DNA from: Fuerstiella sp. | GTDB lineage: Bacteria > Planctomycetota > Planctomycetia > Planctomycetales > Planctomycetaceae | NCBI GenBank assembly: GCA_022843805.1 | Contig: JALHMY010000069.1 | Span: forward strand, 1 to 52,949 | Direction: 5' to 3' | DNA length: 52,949 bases | Shown here: positions 1 to 8,634 of the stretch, in pieces | Layout of the letters: each line of letters begins with the position of its first letter | Numbering within the stretch: position 1 is the first letter of the stretch | Notes under the pieces: model-generated | Told to the model about the DNA's origin: nothing | Database searches by the model: none | Seen by the model: only the letters and a program-made list of their open reading frames with translations | Position numbers and translations under genes: made by a program

Positions 1-770
1 CCCCCCCAAAAACCCCGCGGGGGCGGCGCGGGGTTAACACACCCCCCGGCCCCCCGCCGACGGGATTGCCTGCACTTTCTGGCAACTACAGGCCATACAT
101 ATCCACGAATCCCCGGATATATTGATGGATGGGTTCTCAAGAGTTGGCCATCGTTCAGAGATTCATCCGGGATTCATTTTTCTGCCTGGAAATTCTTTCC
201 CCCATTTTCGACTTATCGACGACTGATACGAGCGGCGAGCGGGGGAGAGCCGAGGTTTTAAGCCGCGGATGGACGCGAATCCACGTAAATCGCGGCAGTG
301 ATCCGGGTTCGCTGGCCCCGTGCGGCAGCCTGGCAGTACGGAGAGGAGGCAGAGTCGCTGGCAGGAGGCGGGAGAGTGCGACTTTGGATGTCGTTCGGCA
401 AAATGTGCCGGGCAGGGGGGGCAGGGTGGGGCAAAAATTTGTTGGAATTGCTCTTTTCTGTAATTTGCAGAAAAGTTTCGTCGCAATCGTGAAGAACACA
501 TGTTGACAGCATCGACGCAGTGGAGATATCAATCCGCCTCCCAAACGGGATTCATCTCCTGAATCCCAAATCATTTTTCCTTTCAGTTCTCCTCTCTGGT
601 TCTCACCATTGTTCCGCTCAGGAACAACTGATCATGTTCTTTGGTTATTGAGCGCCGTTCAGACTTCTCAAACTGAACAACACTCATGATGACACCGGGA
701 ACGTATCAACCCCTTCTCTCCTCCGTCCCGCCACTGTCTCTCCACTCTCTGCTCACAGATTGAGGAAATC
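1..770. other. Upstream region without a convincing gene
   Basis: The first 60 bases are a low-complexity C/G-rich tract. Around 263-296 there is a short CCGCGGAT...ATCGCGG hairpin-like repeat, and around 402-445 a G-rich stretch running into CAAAAATTT. Several open frames overlap here on both strands, but none has a recognisable domain, a good ribosome binding site or a composition like the neighbouring genes. I read it as intergenic DNA containing the promoter region of the gene that starts at 771, with no promoter elements I can place confidently. Confidence 0.5.
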
Positions 771-2294
771 ATGAACGAGTTCCCACACGGTGCTCATCAT
801 GAGCCGCACATCCTGCGTTTTCCAAACGCATCACCGTCCGGCTCGTCTGATACGACGTCTGCCCAGGAACCAGAAACTCCTGTCCGCAGCGTCCTCGTAT
901 TTTCCCCGCGGCCAGGAGCTCGTCAGCTCCTTGCTGATGATGTTCGCAAGCGAGGAATGTCGGTTTGTGAAACCGACAGCCCGGACGCCATGCTGTTTCA
1001 TCTCAGCCGTCAGGAATTCAGCTGTTGCATCATTGATGATGCGGACAGTATTTCGAGAATGCAGGAAGTCAACGCGGCGATTCGCAGTCATTCGCGAGCT
1101 GCTCAGGTCCTCTGTATTGTTGGCGAAGATTCTCGCTGGGGCCGTGAAACGGTTCCCACTTTTGAATGCGATGTGATCGAGCGTCCTTATACGGCATCTC
1201 GTTTTGGTGCAGCACTGCTGAATGCACTGCGACGAGGTGAGCTGATTCGTGAGAATGAAAAACTGCGGCGACAGCTGCTGAATCGCAATCTGATGGATCT
1301 GGTGGGAAGCACACCCGCCATGCAGTCTCTGCGTGAAAGCATTCGTATTGCTGCCGACGATGATCGAACGGTTCTGGTACGAGGTGAACCGGGCAGCGGA
1401 ACGACATTGATTGCAGAAGGCCTGCATCGCTGCAGTCGTCGGGCTTCAAAGCCATTTCTGCGAATTGACTGCAGTCTGCACTCAGTGGAAACTCTGGAGC
1501 TGCAGTTATTCGGCGACGGAGCAGCGGACGGTTTTCCAGGCTATCTGAAGATGGCGGATGGAGGATCAATTCTGCTGGACAATGTGGATACTGTTGCACT
1601 GCCATTTCAGAGACGTCTGTCACAGCTGCTTGAGCAGCGAGCCACATCGGTGCTTCACGGAAGTCAGGAAGGACCCAACATTCGGTTCATTGCGGCAACG
1701 CATGGTGACCTGAATCGTCTGGCCATGGAAGGCCGCTTTCGTGATGACCTGCTGCAGCATCTGAGCGGAATAACTCTGCAGTCTCCTCCGCTGCGAGTAC
1801 GTCAGAATGACATTCCGCTGCTTGTGGAACACTTCATCAGTCAGATTTCGCTGAAGGAGGGCCGTCCTCCTCGTCAGGTCAGTGCGGCCGGACTGCAGAC
1901 TCTGGAAAATCATCCATGGCCGGGCAATGTTCGTGAACTGCAAAACGTTATTGAACGGGCCTGCACGGTCGATATCACAGAGATGATTGGCCCTGACGAT
2001 TTGCTTCCGTGGCTTCAGAATACCAATGCGGAAGACGAAGGCGTCGAAGGCGTGGGCATGACGCTGCGGGAAATGGAACGCAAGCTGATCGAGTCGACGT
2101 TCGCCCGCTGCAATGGCAATCGTGAACGTACGGCTCAGATCCTGAAGATTGGCCTGCGTACTCTGTCCGGCAAGCTTCGAGAATACGGCTATCCTCCACG
2201 AGGAGGTCCGGGATCCAACATCAGAAGAGTTCCCGGAACTGGTACTCAGTTTGTTCCGGACTCTGACGATCAGCAGCAGCGTCGGGCAGCCTGA
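771..2294 (+). CDS. Degenerate NtrC-family (AAA+ / Fis-HTH) regulator
   Basis: This 507-aa protein has the layout of a sigma-54 activator: an N-terminal receiver-like domain (about 38-155, acidic pair D89-D90), an AAA+ domain (about 175-400) and a C-terminal Fis-type helix-turn-helix (about 430-475). Family landmarks present are LVGSTPAM, GRFRDDL with the arginine-finger region, LRVRQNDIPLL and HPWPGNVREL. Three hallmarks are missing. The Walker A motif reads GEPGSGTT (205-212), so the nucleotide-binding lysine is threonine. The Walker B motif ends in DN instead of DE (270-271). The GAFTGA loop that contacts sigma-54 is absent between LFGDG and KMADGG (about 248-265). It is therefore probably not a working ATPase or sigma-54 activator; I infer a DNA-binding or scaffold role. 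A strong terminator follows, so it is probably transcribed alone. Confidence 0.88.
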   Translation: MNEFPHGAHHEPHILRFPNASPSGSSDTTSAQEPETPVRSVLVFSPRPGARQLLADDVRKRGMSVCETDSPDAMLFHLSRQEFSCCIIDDADSISRMQEVNAAIRSHSRAAQVLCIVGEDSRWGRETVPTFECDVIERPYTASRFGAALLNALRRGELIRENEKLRRQLLNRNLMDLVGSTPAMQSLRESIRIAADDDRTVLVRGEPGSGTTLIAEGLHRCSRRASKPFLRIDCSLHSVETLELQLFGDGAADGFPGYLKMADGGSILLDNVDTVALPFQRRLSQLLEQRATSVLHGSQEGPNIRFIAATHGDLNRLAMEGRFRDDLLQHLSGITLQSPPLRVRQNDIPLLVEHFISQISLKEGRPPRQVSAAGLQTLENHPWPGNVRELQNVIERACTVDITEMIGPDDLLPWLQNTNAEDEGVEGVGMTLREMERKLIESTFARCNGNRERTAQILKIGLRTLSGKLREYGYPPRGGPGSNIRRVPGTGTQFVPDSDDQQQRRAA

Positions 2295-2375
2295 AGGAAA
2301 AGGACAATCGGATGAACGGCTGCGATGTTGCCGTCTCCGGTGGTGATGAATCAACTCGCGACTCCCTCCTCCCGG

Positions 2376-2426
2376 GGGCGAGCTTCTTCGGAAGCTCGCC
2401 CTTTTTTTTTGCTCGCCCTTTTTTTT
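2376..2426 (+). terminator. Rho-independent terminator with UUCG loop and duplicated tail
   Basis: An 11-bp perfect stem, GGGCGAGCTTC paired with GAAGCTCGCCC, closes on a TTCG tetraloop (2376-2401) and is followed by nine T. The GCTCGCCC arm plus a run of eight T is repeated directly after it (2411-2426), giving a second U tract. It lies 80 bp after the stop codon of the NtrC-like gene. Confidence 0.93.
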
Positions 2427-2625
2427 GGGGGCAGAGGTTCCGATGTCTGACTTGATGAGCAGCGGACGATGGAAAACAGTCTTCAGACTGCCAGATACTG
2501 TATTTTGTCTGGTGAAACTCGCTCTTGAAGCTGGAAAGCAGAAGCGAATACACTCCCATTCAGGGTAATCGTTGATGGCCCGACAGGAAAATCGCGTTCA
2601 CTACTGAATTGTGCTCGGCGGGAAC

Positions 2626-3789
2626 ATGAACTTTCGCCCATTTCGAATGTTCCGGCATATCATCGCAGCATCAATGCTGCTGATCACGGCTGGTGCAGGG
2701 GCCGAGTTCTATCTCCGGGCGAATCCGCCCGCCAGCAGGGCTTTTGTGTATTCGGGAACGCATCCTGGGCTCCAGACACTTTTGATTCCTTCGGCTGACC
2801 GCCATCATCAGCTTGTTTCCGCATTGCCCGCTGGTTCGCGAAGCTCGATCCTGCATCCGGATGTGCGAATCAACAGCGATGGATGTCGAGGTGATGAGCT
2901 TCGCGTTCCGAAGCCGGCGGATGTTTACCGAATCCTGGTGCTTGGTGACGAGACTGTGTTTGGGCCACATTGTGCCGATCAGCGACAGCTGACCAGTCTG
3001 CTGCAGCAGTTCCTCGAAAAAAACTCGACGATGACGATTGAAGTCGTGAACGGCGGCGTGCCCGGGTATTGCCCGTTATTGTCGCTGCTTCAGTTTCAGC
3101 AGCAGCTCTCGCGTCTGAGTCCGGATCTGATCATTTTACATTTTGATATGTCGGATGTGGCTGATGATCTGGCTTGTCGACGATTTCTCAGGGAACAGGA
3201 CGGGATCAGAACCTGCCCTCATCCTGGTCTGCAGATGCCGGTGCGGGAGTCGATGTTGTCGGCGGCGGTCCGAGGTGTAAAACATTCGGCCCTTGCGACC
3301 AGTCTGCTTGCGCGTTCCCGGGATTATCTGACGACCACGTCTTCCGCGTCATCTGCCGGAAACCGGATGGAGAATCGCATGGAGTGGATTGCCGACAGTC
3401 CTCCCGATTTGAGAATTCCGGTTCGACATGCGATTGGTCCGCTGAGTGAGCTGAATCGGCTCGCTGCTGTCGGTGGGTTCCGGTTTGTTGTCACAACCTG
3501 TCCGGTGCTTTGGCAGCTGCGGCCTGCATCTGACGCAGAGCAGTTGTCTGAGCGGTGCGGTATCCGGGGGGCGACACCGTTTCGCAGCGAATTGCCTTTT
3601 CAGGTACTTCGGCAATACTGTACTGCGGAAGGCATTCTGTTTTGCGACAGTACGCCGGCATTCCGCAGTGCACCCGAAGGAGAGCGACTTTTCAGTCATG
3701 AAATTCCCGTGCCGTCGGACACTGGAATGGCACTTTACGCCCGCGAAATTGCCCTGTTTTTGCTCACCTCATTGGGAAAAAATCCGTGA
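2626..3789 (+). CDS. Exported SGNH/GDSL-like protein with altered active site
   Basis: A 387-aa protein from ATG 2626; a GTG five codons upstream is also in frame. Residues 10-26 form a hydrophobic signal or anchor segment, so it is probably periplasmic. The order of motifs suggests an SGNH-hydrolase fold: RILVLGDETVFG (block I, about 102-113), VVNGGVPGY (about 140-148) and LIILHFDMSDV (about 168-178). In block I the usual GDS nucleophile reads GDE, and the C-terminal DxxH block is not clear: only SHEIPVPSDTG appears. It may have lost hydrolase activity, or it may belong to a divergent planctomycete branch. It stands alone between a terminator and gdhA. The fold is a moderate-confidence call; the function is unknown. 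Confidence 0.72.
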   Translation: MNFRPFRMFRHIIAASMLLITAGAGAEFYLRANPPASRAFVYSGTHPGLQTLLIPSADRHHQLVSALPAGSRSSILHPDVRINSDGCRGDELRVPKPADVYRILVLGDETVFGPHCADQRQLTSLLQQFLEKNSTMTIEVVNGGVPGYCPLLSLLQFQQQLSRLSPDLIILHFDMSDVADDLACRRFLREQDGIRTCPHPGLQMPVRESMLSAAVRGVKHSALATSLLARSRDYLTTTSSASSAGNRMENRMEWIADSPPDLRIPVRHAIGPLSELNRLAAVGGFRFVVTTCPVLWQLRPASDAEQLSERCGIRGATPFRSELPFQVLRQYCTAEGILFCDSTPAFRSAPEGERLFSHEIPVPSDTGMALYAREIALFLLTSLGKNP

Positions 3790-3889
3790 ATTGTTATATC
3801 TTTGAACGGAAATCTCAATGCGATCTGTTTGCCGTCATGTACGGGTCCATATTGGCTGACTGTTCACTATCCCGGGAAGTAAGAACCAG

Positions 3890-5122
3890 ATGAAGAACGC
3901 GTTTGAAGCGGCGGGCCAGTACTTTGAAGAAGCAGCTTCGGTAATGGACCTGTCCCCTAATATGAAGAAGCTTTTGCTGACACCTGAGCGTGAGCTGAAA
4001 GTTCAGGTGGCCATGAAACTGGACAATGGCAACATTGCCACGTTCGTTGGCTATCGAATTCAGCATAATAGTGCACGAGGTCCGATGAAGGGCGGCCTCC
4101 GATATCATCACGAAGTGGATTCTGATGAAGTTCTGGCTCTTGCATCGCTGATGACATGGAAGACCGCAGTAGTGGATTTGCCATACGGGGGCGCCAAGGG
4201 CGGAATCAATGTGCGGCCGAAGGATCTCAGTACCGATGAACTGGAACGTTTAACTCGAAAATTCGTCGATGAGCTGCACGATGTGATTGGGCCTGACAAG
4301 GATATTCCGGCGCCCGACATGGGCACAAATGCGCAGGTGATGGCCTGGTTCATGAACCAGTACGAAAAATTCCACGGCTTCAATCCGGCCTGTGTGACAG
4401 GGAAACCGGCCGAGCTGTACGGGGCAGAAGGGCGCGAGGAAGCCACAGGGCGTGGCGTCGGTATTCTGACGCAGGCACTGCTTCGAAAATATCAGCGGAC
4501 TGCCGAAGGGGCTACGATCGCGATTCAGGGGTTCGGTAACGTTGGCACGTTCACGGCCGACTATCTGAGCAGAGCCGGAGCTAAAATTATTGCCATCTCG
4601 GATGTCAGTGGTGCCATTTTAAATCGTGACGGAATTGATGTGGCAGCCGCTTTGGCATATGCGAAAACGAATGGCAGCCTGTCCGGATTCTCCGGGGGTG
4701 AACGACTGTCGAACGAAGGATTGCTGGCTCTGGATGTTGACGTTCTGATTCCTGCTGCTCTTGGTGGAGTGCTGACGGAAGAAAACGCGAACGATGTTCG
4801 AGCAAAGTTTATCATCGAAGCAGCCAATGGCCCCACGACTCCTGAAGCCGACATGATTTTTCGGAAAAGAGAGATTGTTGTGCTGCCCGACATTCTTGCC
4901 AACGCTGGTGGAGTCACGGTCAGTTACTTCGAATGGGTACAGAATCAGCAGTATTTCCGATGGGATCTGGAGCGAGTTCGTGAAGAGCTCGAAAAAACCA
5001 TGTCACGCAGTTTCGACAAAGTCTGGTCGCTGGCAGTCGAAAAGCGTATACATTTGCGGACTGCTGCCTACCTGCTGGGAATTGGGCGGGTTGGACGTGC
5101 GACAGTATTGGGCGGAATTTAG
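3890..5122 (+). CDS. gdhA: Glutamate dehydrogenase (Glu/Leu/Phe/Val family)
   Basis: This 410-aa cytoplasmic enzyme interconverts glutamate with 2-oxoglutarate and ammonia using NAD(P). Conserved features are GPMKGGLRYH (substrate binding), PYGGAKGGI with the catalytic lysine, PAPDMGTN, TGRGV and the Rossmann motif GFGNVGTFTA. NAGGVTVSYFEW near the C-terminus is typical of the hexameric bacterial/archaeal class of about 410-430 aa. The length matches. The start is ATG 3890. The nearby proA also acts on glutamate chemistry, but a 240-bp gap containing a tandem repeat separates this gene from the next one, so co-transcription is uncertain. The cofactor preference cannot be read from the sequence. 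Confidence 0.96.
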   Translation: MKNAFEAAGQYFEEAASVMDLSPNMKKLLLTPERELKVQVAMKLDNGNIATFVGYRIQHNSARGPMKGGLRYHHEVDSDEVLALASLMTWKTAVVDLPYGGAKGGINVRPKDLSTDELERLTRKFVDELHDVIGPDKDIPAPDMGTNAQVMAWFMNQYEKFHGFNPACVTGKPAELYGAEGREEATGRGVGILTQALLRKYQRTAEGATIAIQGFGNVGTFTADYLSRAGAKIIAISDVSGAILNRDGIDVAAALAYAKTNGSLSGFSGGERLSNEGLLALDVDVLIPAALGGVLTEENANDVRAKFIIEAANGPTTPEADMIFRKREIVVLPDILANAGGVTVSYFEWVQNQQYFRWDLERVREELEKTMSRSFDKVWSLAVEKRIHLRTAAYLLGIGRVGRATVLGGI

Positions 5123-5264
5123 CCGGGCGTAGTTTATCCGGGCGAAGGAACTGGCGGGACGGGTTGCATGCTGACGGGACCGGCGCAAGGGCTCTCGGGC
5201 TGTTCGATTTATCCTCAGCAGGCTGTCATCCGTGACATTCCCTGATCGTTTCGCCAGGCGAAGC

Positions 5265-5328
5265 GTTTGACCGCTGTTTGGTTTGACCGCTGTTTGGTTT
5301 GACCGCTGTTTGGTTTGACCGCTGTTTG
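5265..5328. repeat. Four perfect tandem copies of a 16-bp unit
   Basis: GTTTGACCGCTGTTTG is repeated four times without a mismatch (5265-5280, 5281-5296, 5297-5312, 5313-5328), followed directly by GC. It sits between gdhA and the cyclic-nucleotide-binding-domain gene, 37 bp upstream of that gene's chosen start. The units are contiguous, so this is not a CRISPR. It could be a slippage-prone tract or a cluster of protein-binding sites. Confidence 0.97.
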
Positions 5329-5364
5329 GCAGTCATTACTCATCAATCAAAATGCAGGTTTGCT

Positions 5365-5916
5365 ATGGGTGCACAATCGGTTTCGGGCACAGGGCCGCTG
5401 ACGGCGGAAGTTCTGACATCTTTTCCAACGTTTGATGGTCTCGCGGCAGCGGATGCGTCGCGTATTGCTCGGGATTTAACGAGGATGAATTTTGACGCCG
5501 AATCGACAATTCTGCATGAGGGAAAGTCGATTCAGGCCCTGTGGATAATTTTGTCGGGAGAATGTATCGTCAGCAGGACGGCGGCGGATGGGTCGGAAAT
5601 GATTCTGGCCGAGCTGAAAGCCGGAGATGTCTTCGGTGAAATGTCGTTTGTGCGTTCAGCACCTCATTCGGCCACAATCCGGGCGAGAACTGCGGTGAGC
5701 GTCTGCACTTATACTCGAGAAGACTTCTTAAAACTGGCCAGTGCTCAGCCGTCGGCCGCTTTTCGTATTTGTTCAAATATTTCGGCTGTTCTTGCCGAGC
5801 GGCTGCGAAAGATGGACAACTGGATTTGTGAACTGGTCGAGCGTCCTGAAGCAGTCAATCACAGAGATGAATGGCAGACGTTTCGTGCGGCTGTTTATTC
5901 CAACTGGAATCTTTAG
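5365..5916 (+). CDS. Stand-alone cyclic nucleotide-binding domain protein
   Basis: A 183-aa protein made almost entirely of one cNMP-binding beta-barrel. Its phosphate-binding cassette is recognisable as GDVFGEMSF (88-95) followed by HSATIRA (about 101-107). After the domain comes a helix (about 130-160) and a short tail with no helix-turn-helix, so it is not a CRP-type transcription factor. It may act as a sensor or partner subunit. I chose ATG 5365 over an upstream frame that would translate part of the 16-bp repeat; an AGGT lies close upstream. proA begins 3 bp after its stop, so the two genes are very probably co-transcribed. Confidence 0.85.
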   Translation: MGAQSVSGTGPLTAEVLTSFPTFDGLAAADASRIARDLTRMNFDAESTILHEGKSIQALWIILSGECIVSRTAADGSEMILAELKAGDVFGEMSFVRSAPHSATIRARTAVSVCTYTREDFLKLASAQPSAAFRICSNISAVLAERLRKMDNWICELVERPEAVNHRDEWQTFRAAVYSNWNL

Positions 5917-5919
5917 TCC

Positions 5920-7176
5920 ATGGATAGTTTGCAGAATTATACAAACGCTGTTGCTCAGCAGGCGCGGCTGGCGGCGACGACTCTGGCATCCACCTCCGGA
6001 GCAGCAAGGCGGGACTGGCTGCTGGTGGTGGCTCGGGAGCTGCGGAGACAGCAGTCTGAAATTGTGGTGGCCAACGAGCGGGATCTTGAAGCCGGGCAGA
6101 AGGATGGTCTGAGCAGTGCGATGCTGGATCGGCTGAAGCTCACTGAGGACCGCGTTCAGGGACTTGCAGCGGCCGTTGAGCAGGTGGCAGCATTGCCGGA
6201 TCCTGTGGGGGAAGTGATCGAGGGATCGCGACGTCCCAATGGATTGCAGATTGCCAAAATCCGCGTTCCGCTGGGAGTTGTCTTCTTTATCTATGAATCT
6301 CGCCCGGGGGTAACAGTCGATGCCGCGTCGCTGTGCATTCGCAGTGGTAACGCTGTGATTCTGCGAGGTGGAAAAGAGGCACTTCACAGCAATCTGGCAC
6401 TTCAGCGTATTTTGTCGCAAACTCTGGAGAATTCAGGGCTTCCGGTACATTCTGTGCAGCTCGTCTCCACAACGGATCGGGAAGCGGTGGGGCAGTTTCT
6501 GCGAATGGGCCACCTGATTGACGTCACGATCCCGCGCGGTGGTCGATCACTGATCGAACGGGTGACCCGTGAAGCAACAATGCCGGTGATCAAGCACTTC
6601 GACGGTATCTGTCATGTTTATCTCGACGCCATGGCGGACGAACAAATGGCCGTGGATATTGTCATCAACAGCAAGTGCCAGCGGCCCGGGGTGTGTAACG
6701 CAGCGGAAACTTTGCTGATCCATCGAGCCGCTGCTGAACGACTTCTTCCTCGAATGGCGCAGGAACTGCAGAGCAGGGGAGTGGAGCTGCGAGGCTGTCC
6801 GGTGACTCGGCAGTTCGTGGAAGGAGCTGTTCCGGTGACGGAACAGGATTATCGAACAGAACATATGGCGCTGATTATGTCGGTGCGTGTGGTGGATTCG
6901 ATCGATGAGGCGATCGGGCACATCCGCACATACGGGTCCGCGCATACGGATGCTATTGTAACGAATGATTTGTCGGCAGCATCCAGATTCGAGTCGGAAG
7001 TGGATTCTGCCGCTGTCATGGTGAATGCCAGCACGCGATTCAACGATGGCGGAGAACTGGGTCTGGGGGCTGAAATCGGTATCAGCACGGATCGTTTTCA
7101 CGCACGTGGTCCCTGTGGTCTGCGTGAGATGACCAGTTACAAATATGTTGTGCGCGGTTCTGGTCAGATTCGCTGA
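5920..7176 (+). CDS. proA: Glutamate-5-semialdehyde dehydrogenase (gamma-glutamyl phosphate reductase)
   Basis: This 418-aa cytoplasmic enzyme reduces gamma-glutamyl phosphate to glutamate-5-semialdehyde with NADPH, the second step of proline synthesis. Clear family features are GVVFFIYESRPGVTVDA, SGNAVILRGGKEA, IPRGGRSLIE and RPGVCNAAET containing the catalytic cysteine (about Cys259). The C-terminal part reads GGELGLGAEIGIST and HARGPCGLREMTSYKY. Length matches the family. The gene starts 3 bp after the cNMP-binding-domain gene. The partner kinase proB is not in the window. Confidence 0.97.
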   Translation: MDSLQNYTNAVAQQARLAATTLASTSGAARRDWLLVVARELRRQQSEIVVANERDLEAGQKDGLSSAMLDRLKLTEDRVQGLAAAVEQVAALPDPVGEVIEGSRRPNGLQIAKIRVPLGVVFFIYESRPGVTVDAASLCIRSGNAVILRGGKEALHSNLALQRILSQTLENSGLPVHSVQLVSTTDREAVGQFLRMGHLIDVTIPRGGRSLIERVTREATMPVIKHFDGICHVYLDAMADEQMAVDIVINSKCQRPGVCNAAETLLIHRAAAERLLPRMAQELQSRGVELRGCPVTRQFVEGAVPVTEQDYRTEHMALIMSVRVVDSIDEAIGHIRTYGSAHTDAIVTNDLSAASRFESEVDSAAVMVNASTRFNDGGELGLGAEIGISTDRFHARGPCGLREMTSYKYVVRGSGQIR

Positions 7177-7263
7177 TCTCTCCAAATACTTTTGATCCGC
7201 ATGCGAACCTGCGGCGTTCACCGATGATGATGAAATCGTCAATTGCAGATGGAGAGAACTATT

Positions 7264-7980
7264 ATGAAACTATCAAAAACGATCATTCGACGTGCGGCCA
7301 CATTGTCTGTCGCCGCGGGAATGCTGGTGGGGACAGGTGCAACGGCCTGGTCACAGGAATCCACAAATCCTGGAGCGACGACCCAGCTGCCTTCCACTGA
7401 GGATACCCCGCAAGCCGCTGAAACATCGACGACAGATCTGTCAGATCCTGCTGCAGAAGCTCCTGTAACTACAGAAACAACGTCAGAAAAAGCAAAGGAC
7501 CTGGCCGCTGATGCGAAGGCAAAGGTCGACGAAGTTGCAGAAAAGATTGACCAGAATGAGCAGGCAAAGGAAGCCGCAGCCGGAATTCTGCAACCTATCT
7601 ATCGACTGGCTGAGAAAATGGCGTTTCCGGCATTCTATTGGGTGGCCTTCACTCTGATGACCGCCGGTGTGGTGAGTTTTGCGTTCCAGCTGGTTTTCGG
7701 AAAACTGATGGTCCTGTTTAAGGGTAGTCTGAGTCCAACGGAAATCCTGTCGGATGCAATCAGTCTGGTCATCAGCCTTGTGGGCCTCGTCCTGACAACA
7801 CAGGCTGCGACCGAGAATTCCACATTCACTCAAAGTGCGGCCGGGGTGCTGTCGGCGTCGTTGCTGGGAATTGTTCTGGGACTCTTCCTGTATCGATGGG
7901 GACAGAATCAGGAACTTCGGGCAGCAGTCGGAAATCGCCTGCTGCGGACAAAGCAGTCTCTCAAAACCACGGGCGCCTGA
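7264..7980 (+). CDS. Exported Ala-rich protein with three membrane segments
   Basis: I do not recognise this 238-aa protein. ATG 7264 is chosen because GGAGAG lies 7 bp upstream; an in-frame TTG at 7243 is less likely. Residues 1-30 look like a signal peptide ending near AWSQES. A Thr/Glu/Ala-rich linker follows (about 31-75), then a charged helical stretch (KAKDLAADAKAKVDEVAEKI, about 78-97). Three hydrophobic segments come next (starting FPAFYWVAFT, AISLVISLVG and AGVLSASLLG) and a basic tail. The layout suggests an inner-membrane protein with an extracytoplasmic coiled region. Function unknown. Confidence 0.75.
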   Translation: MKLSKTIIRRAATLSVAAGMLVGTGATAWSQESTNPGATTQLPSTEDTPQAAETSTTDLSDPAAEAPVTTETTSEKAKDLAADAKAKVDEVAEKIDQNEQAKEAAAGILQPIYRLAEKMAFPAFYWVAFTLMTAGVVSFAFQLVFGKLMVLFKGSLSPTEILSDAISLVISLVGLVLTTQAATENSTFTQSAAGVLSASLLGIVLGLFLYRWGQNQELRAAVGNRLLRTKQSLKTTGA

Positions 7981-8375
7981 TTCAGTCTCGTTTGTCTGGA
8001 CTGCGGAAACCTGACTGCGGAAAAGTGCCTGTTTATTGCGACAGACGTCGCAAAGCGGAGAGTAGAATCCGGTTAGTTTTGCGATCGGGGGATTTCCTGC
8101 ATTGCAAAACTGCCCGGATTCTTTGAGGATTGGGCGTGTACTCCGCCGATAACGGTGGGATGCCTGCGGACGGCTGTACTGTATGCTGATGGCGACATTT
8201 GCTGTCGCATCCGGCCGGGAAGCCGTTTGTCTCACCCCGTTCTCATGTCGGAGCCTGGAATTTTAGCGAACAAGCCGTAACCTGCTTTACAAGCTGGAAA
8301 CGCTCAGACTATACTGCCCGGCTCTTTCGTAGAGACTAATATACATCCGATCAGTTTTCTGTCGTGGAGACGGAA
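7981..8375. other. Intergenic region upstream of rpmI
   Basis: No gene is apparent. The right part carries a good sigma-70-type promoter (listed separately) and a leader of about 54 nt for rpmI. I do not see a recognisable L20-type attenuator or an infC gene, which commonly precedes rpmI in other bacteria. Confidence 0.5.
8286..8315 (+). promoter_or_regulatory. Sigma-70-type promoter for rpmI-rplT
   Basis: TTTACA (8286-8291) and TATACT (8310-8315) are separated by 18 bp, each one base from consensus, placing transcription start near 8322. It lies at the expected distance from the highly expressed ribosomal protein genes. Confidence 0.6.
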
Positions 8376-8576
8376 ATGCCAAAGCAAAAAACGCATAAAG
8401 GAATGAAGCGGCGATTTAAGATCACTGCTTCAGGAAAAGCCAAACACCGTAAAGCCTTTCGTGGGCACCTGATGAGTCACAAGGGTGGCAAGCGGGGCCG
8501 CGGACTGCGGCAGGACGGTGTTGTGGATGGTAAGGACGCGCGAAACATAGTAGATGCTCTGCGGCCCAGCCTGTAG
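8376..8576 (+). CDS. rpmI: 50S ribosomal protein L35
   Basis: A 66-aa basic protein beginning MPKQKTHKGMKRRFK, the L35 signature, with HRKAFRGHLMSHKGGKRGR in the middle. The ATG at 8376 has GGAG six bases upstream; a GTG four codons earlier would add residues not seen in L35. It is a structural component of the large ribosomal subunit. rplT follows after 58 bp, the usual rpmI-rplT pairing. Confidence 0.97.
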   Translation: MPKQKTHKGMKRRFKITASGKAKHRKAFRGHLMSHKGGKRGRGLRQDGVVDGKDARNIVDALRPSL

Positions 8577-8634
8577 ACGTCATTGGTGTGGGTCTTGATT
8601 TTGATAGATTTGTCTTCCCTGAAGGCTCGGAAAG

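Noticed and set aside
263..296. CCGCGGAT-type hairpin near the window start
   Set aside because: Too short and imperfect to assign to a repeat family with confidence.
129..574. Overlapping open frames on both strands in the first 600 bp
   Set aside because: No domain, no ribosome binding site, mutually overlapping, odd composition.
5265..5328. Possible CRISPR
   Set aside because: Units are contiguous without spacers and no cas gene is near.
5299..5364. Upstream start for the cNMP-binding-domain gene
   Set aside because: It would translate the 16-bp tandem repeat; ATG 5365 fits the domain length.
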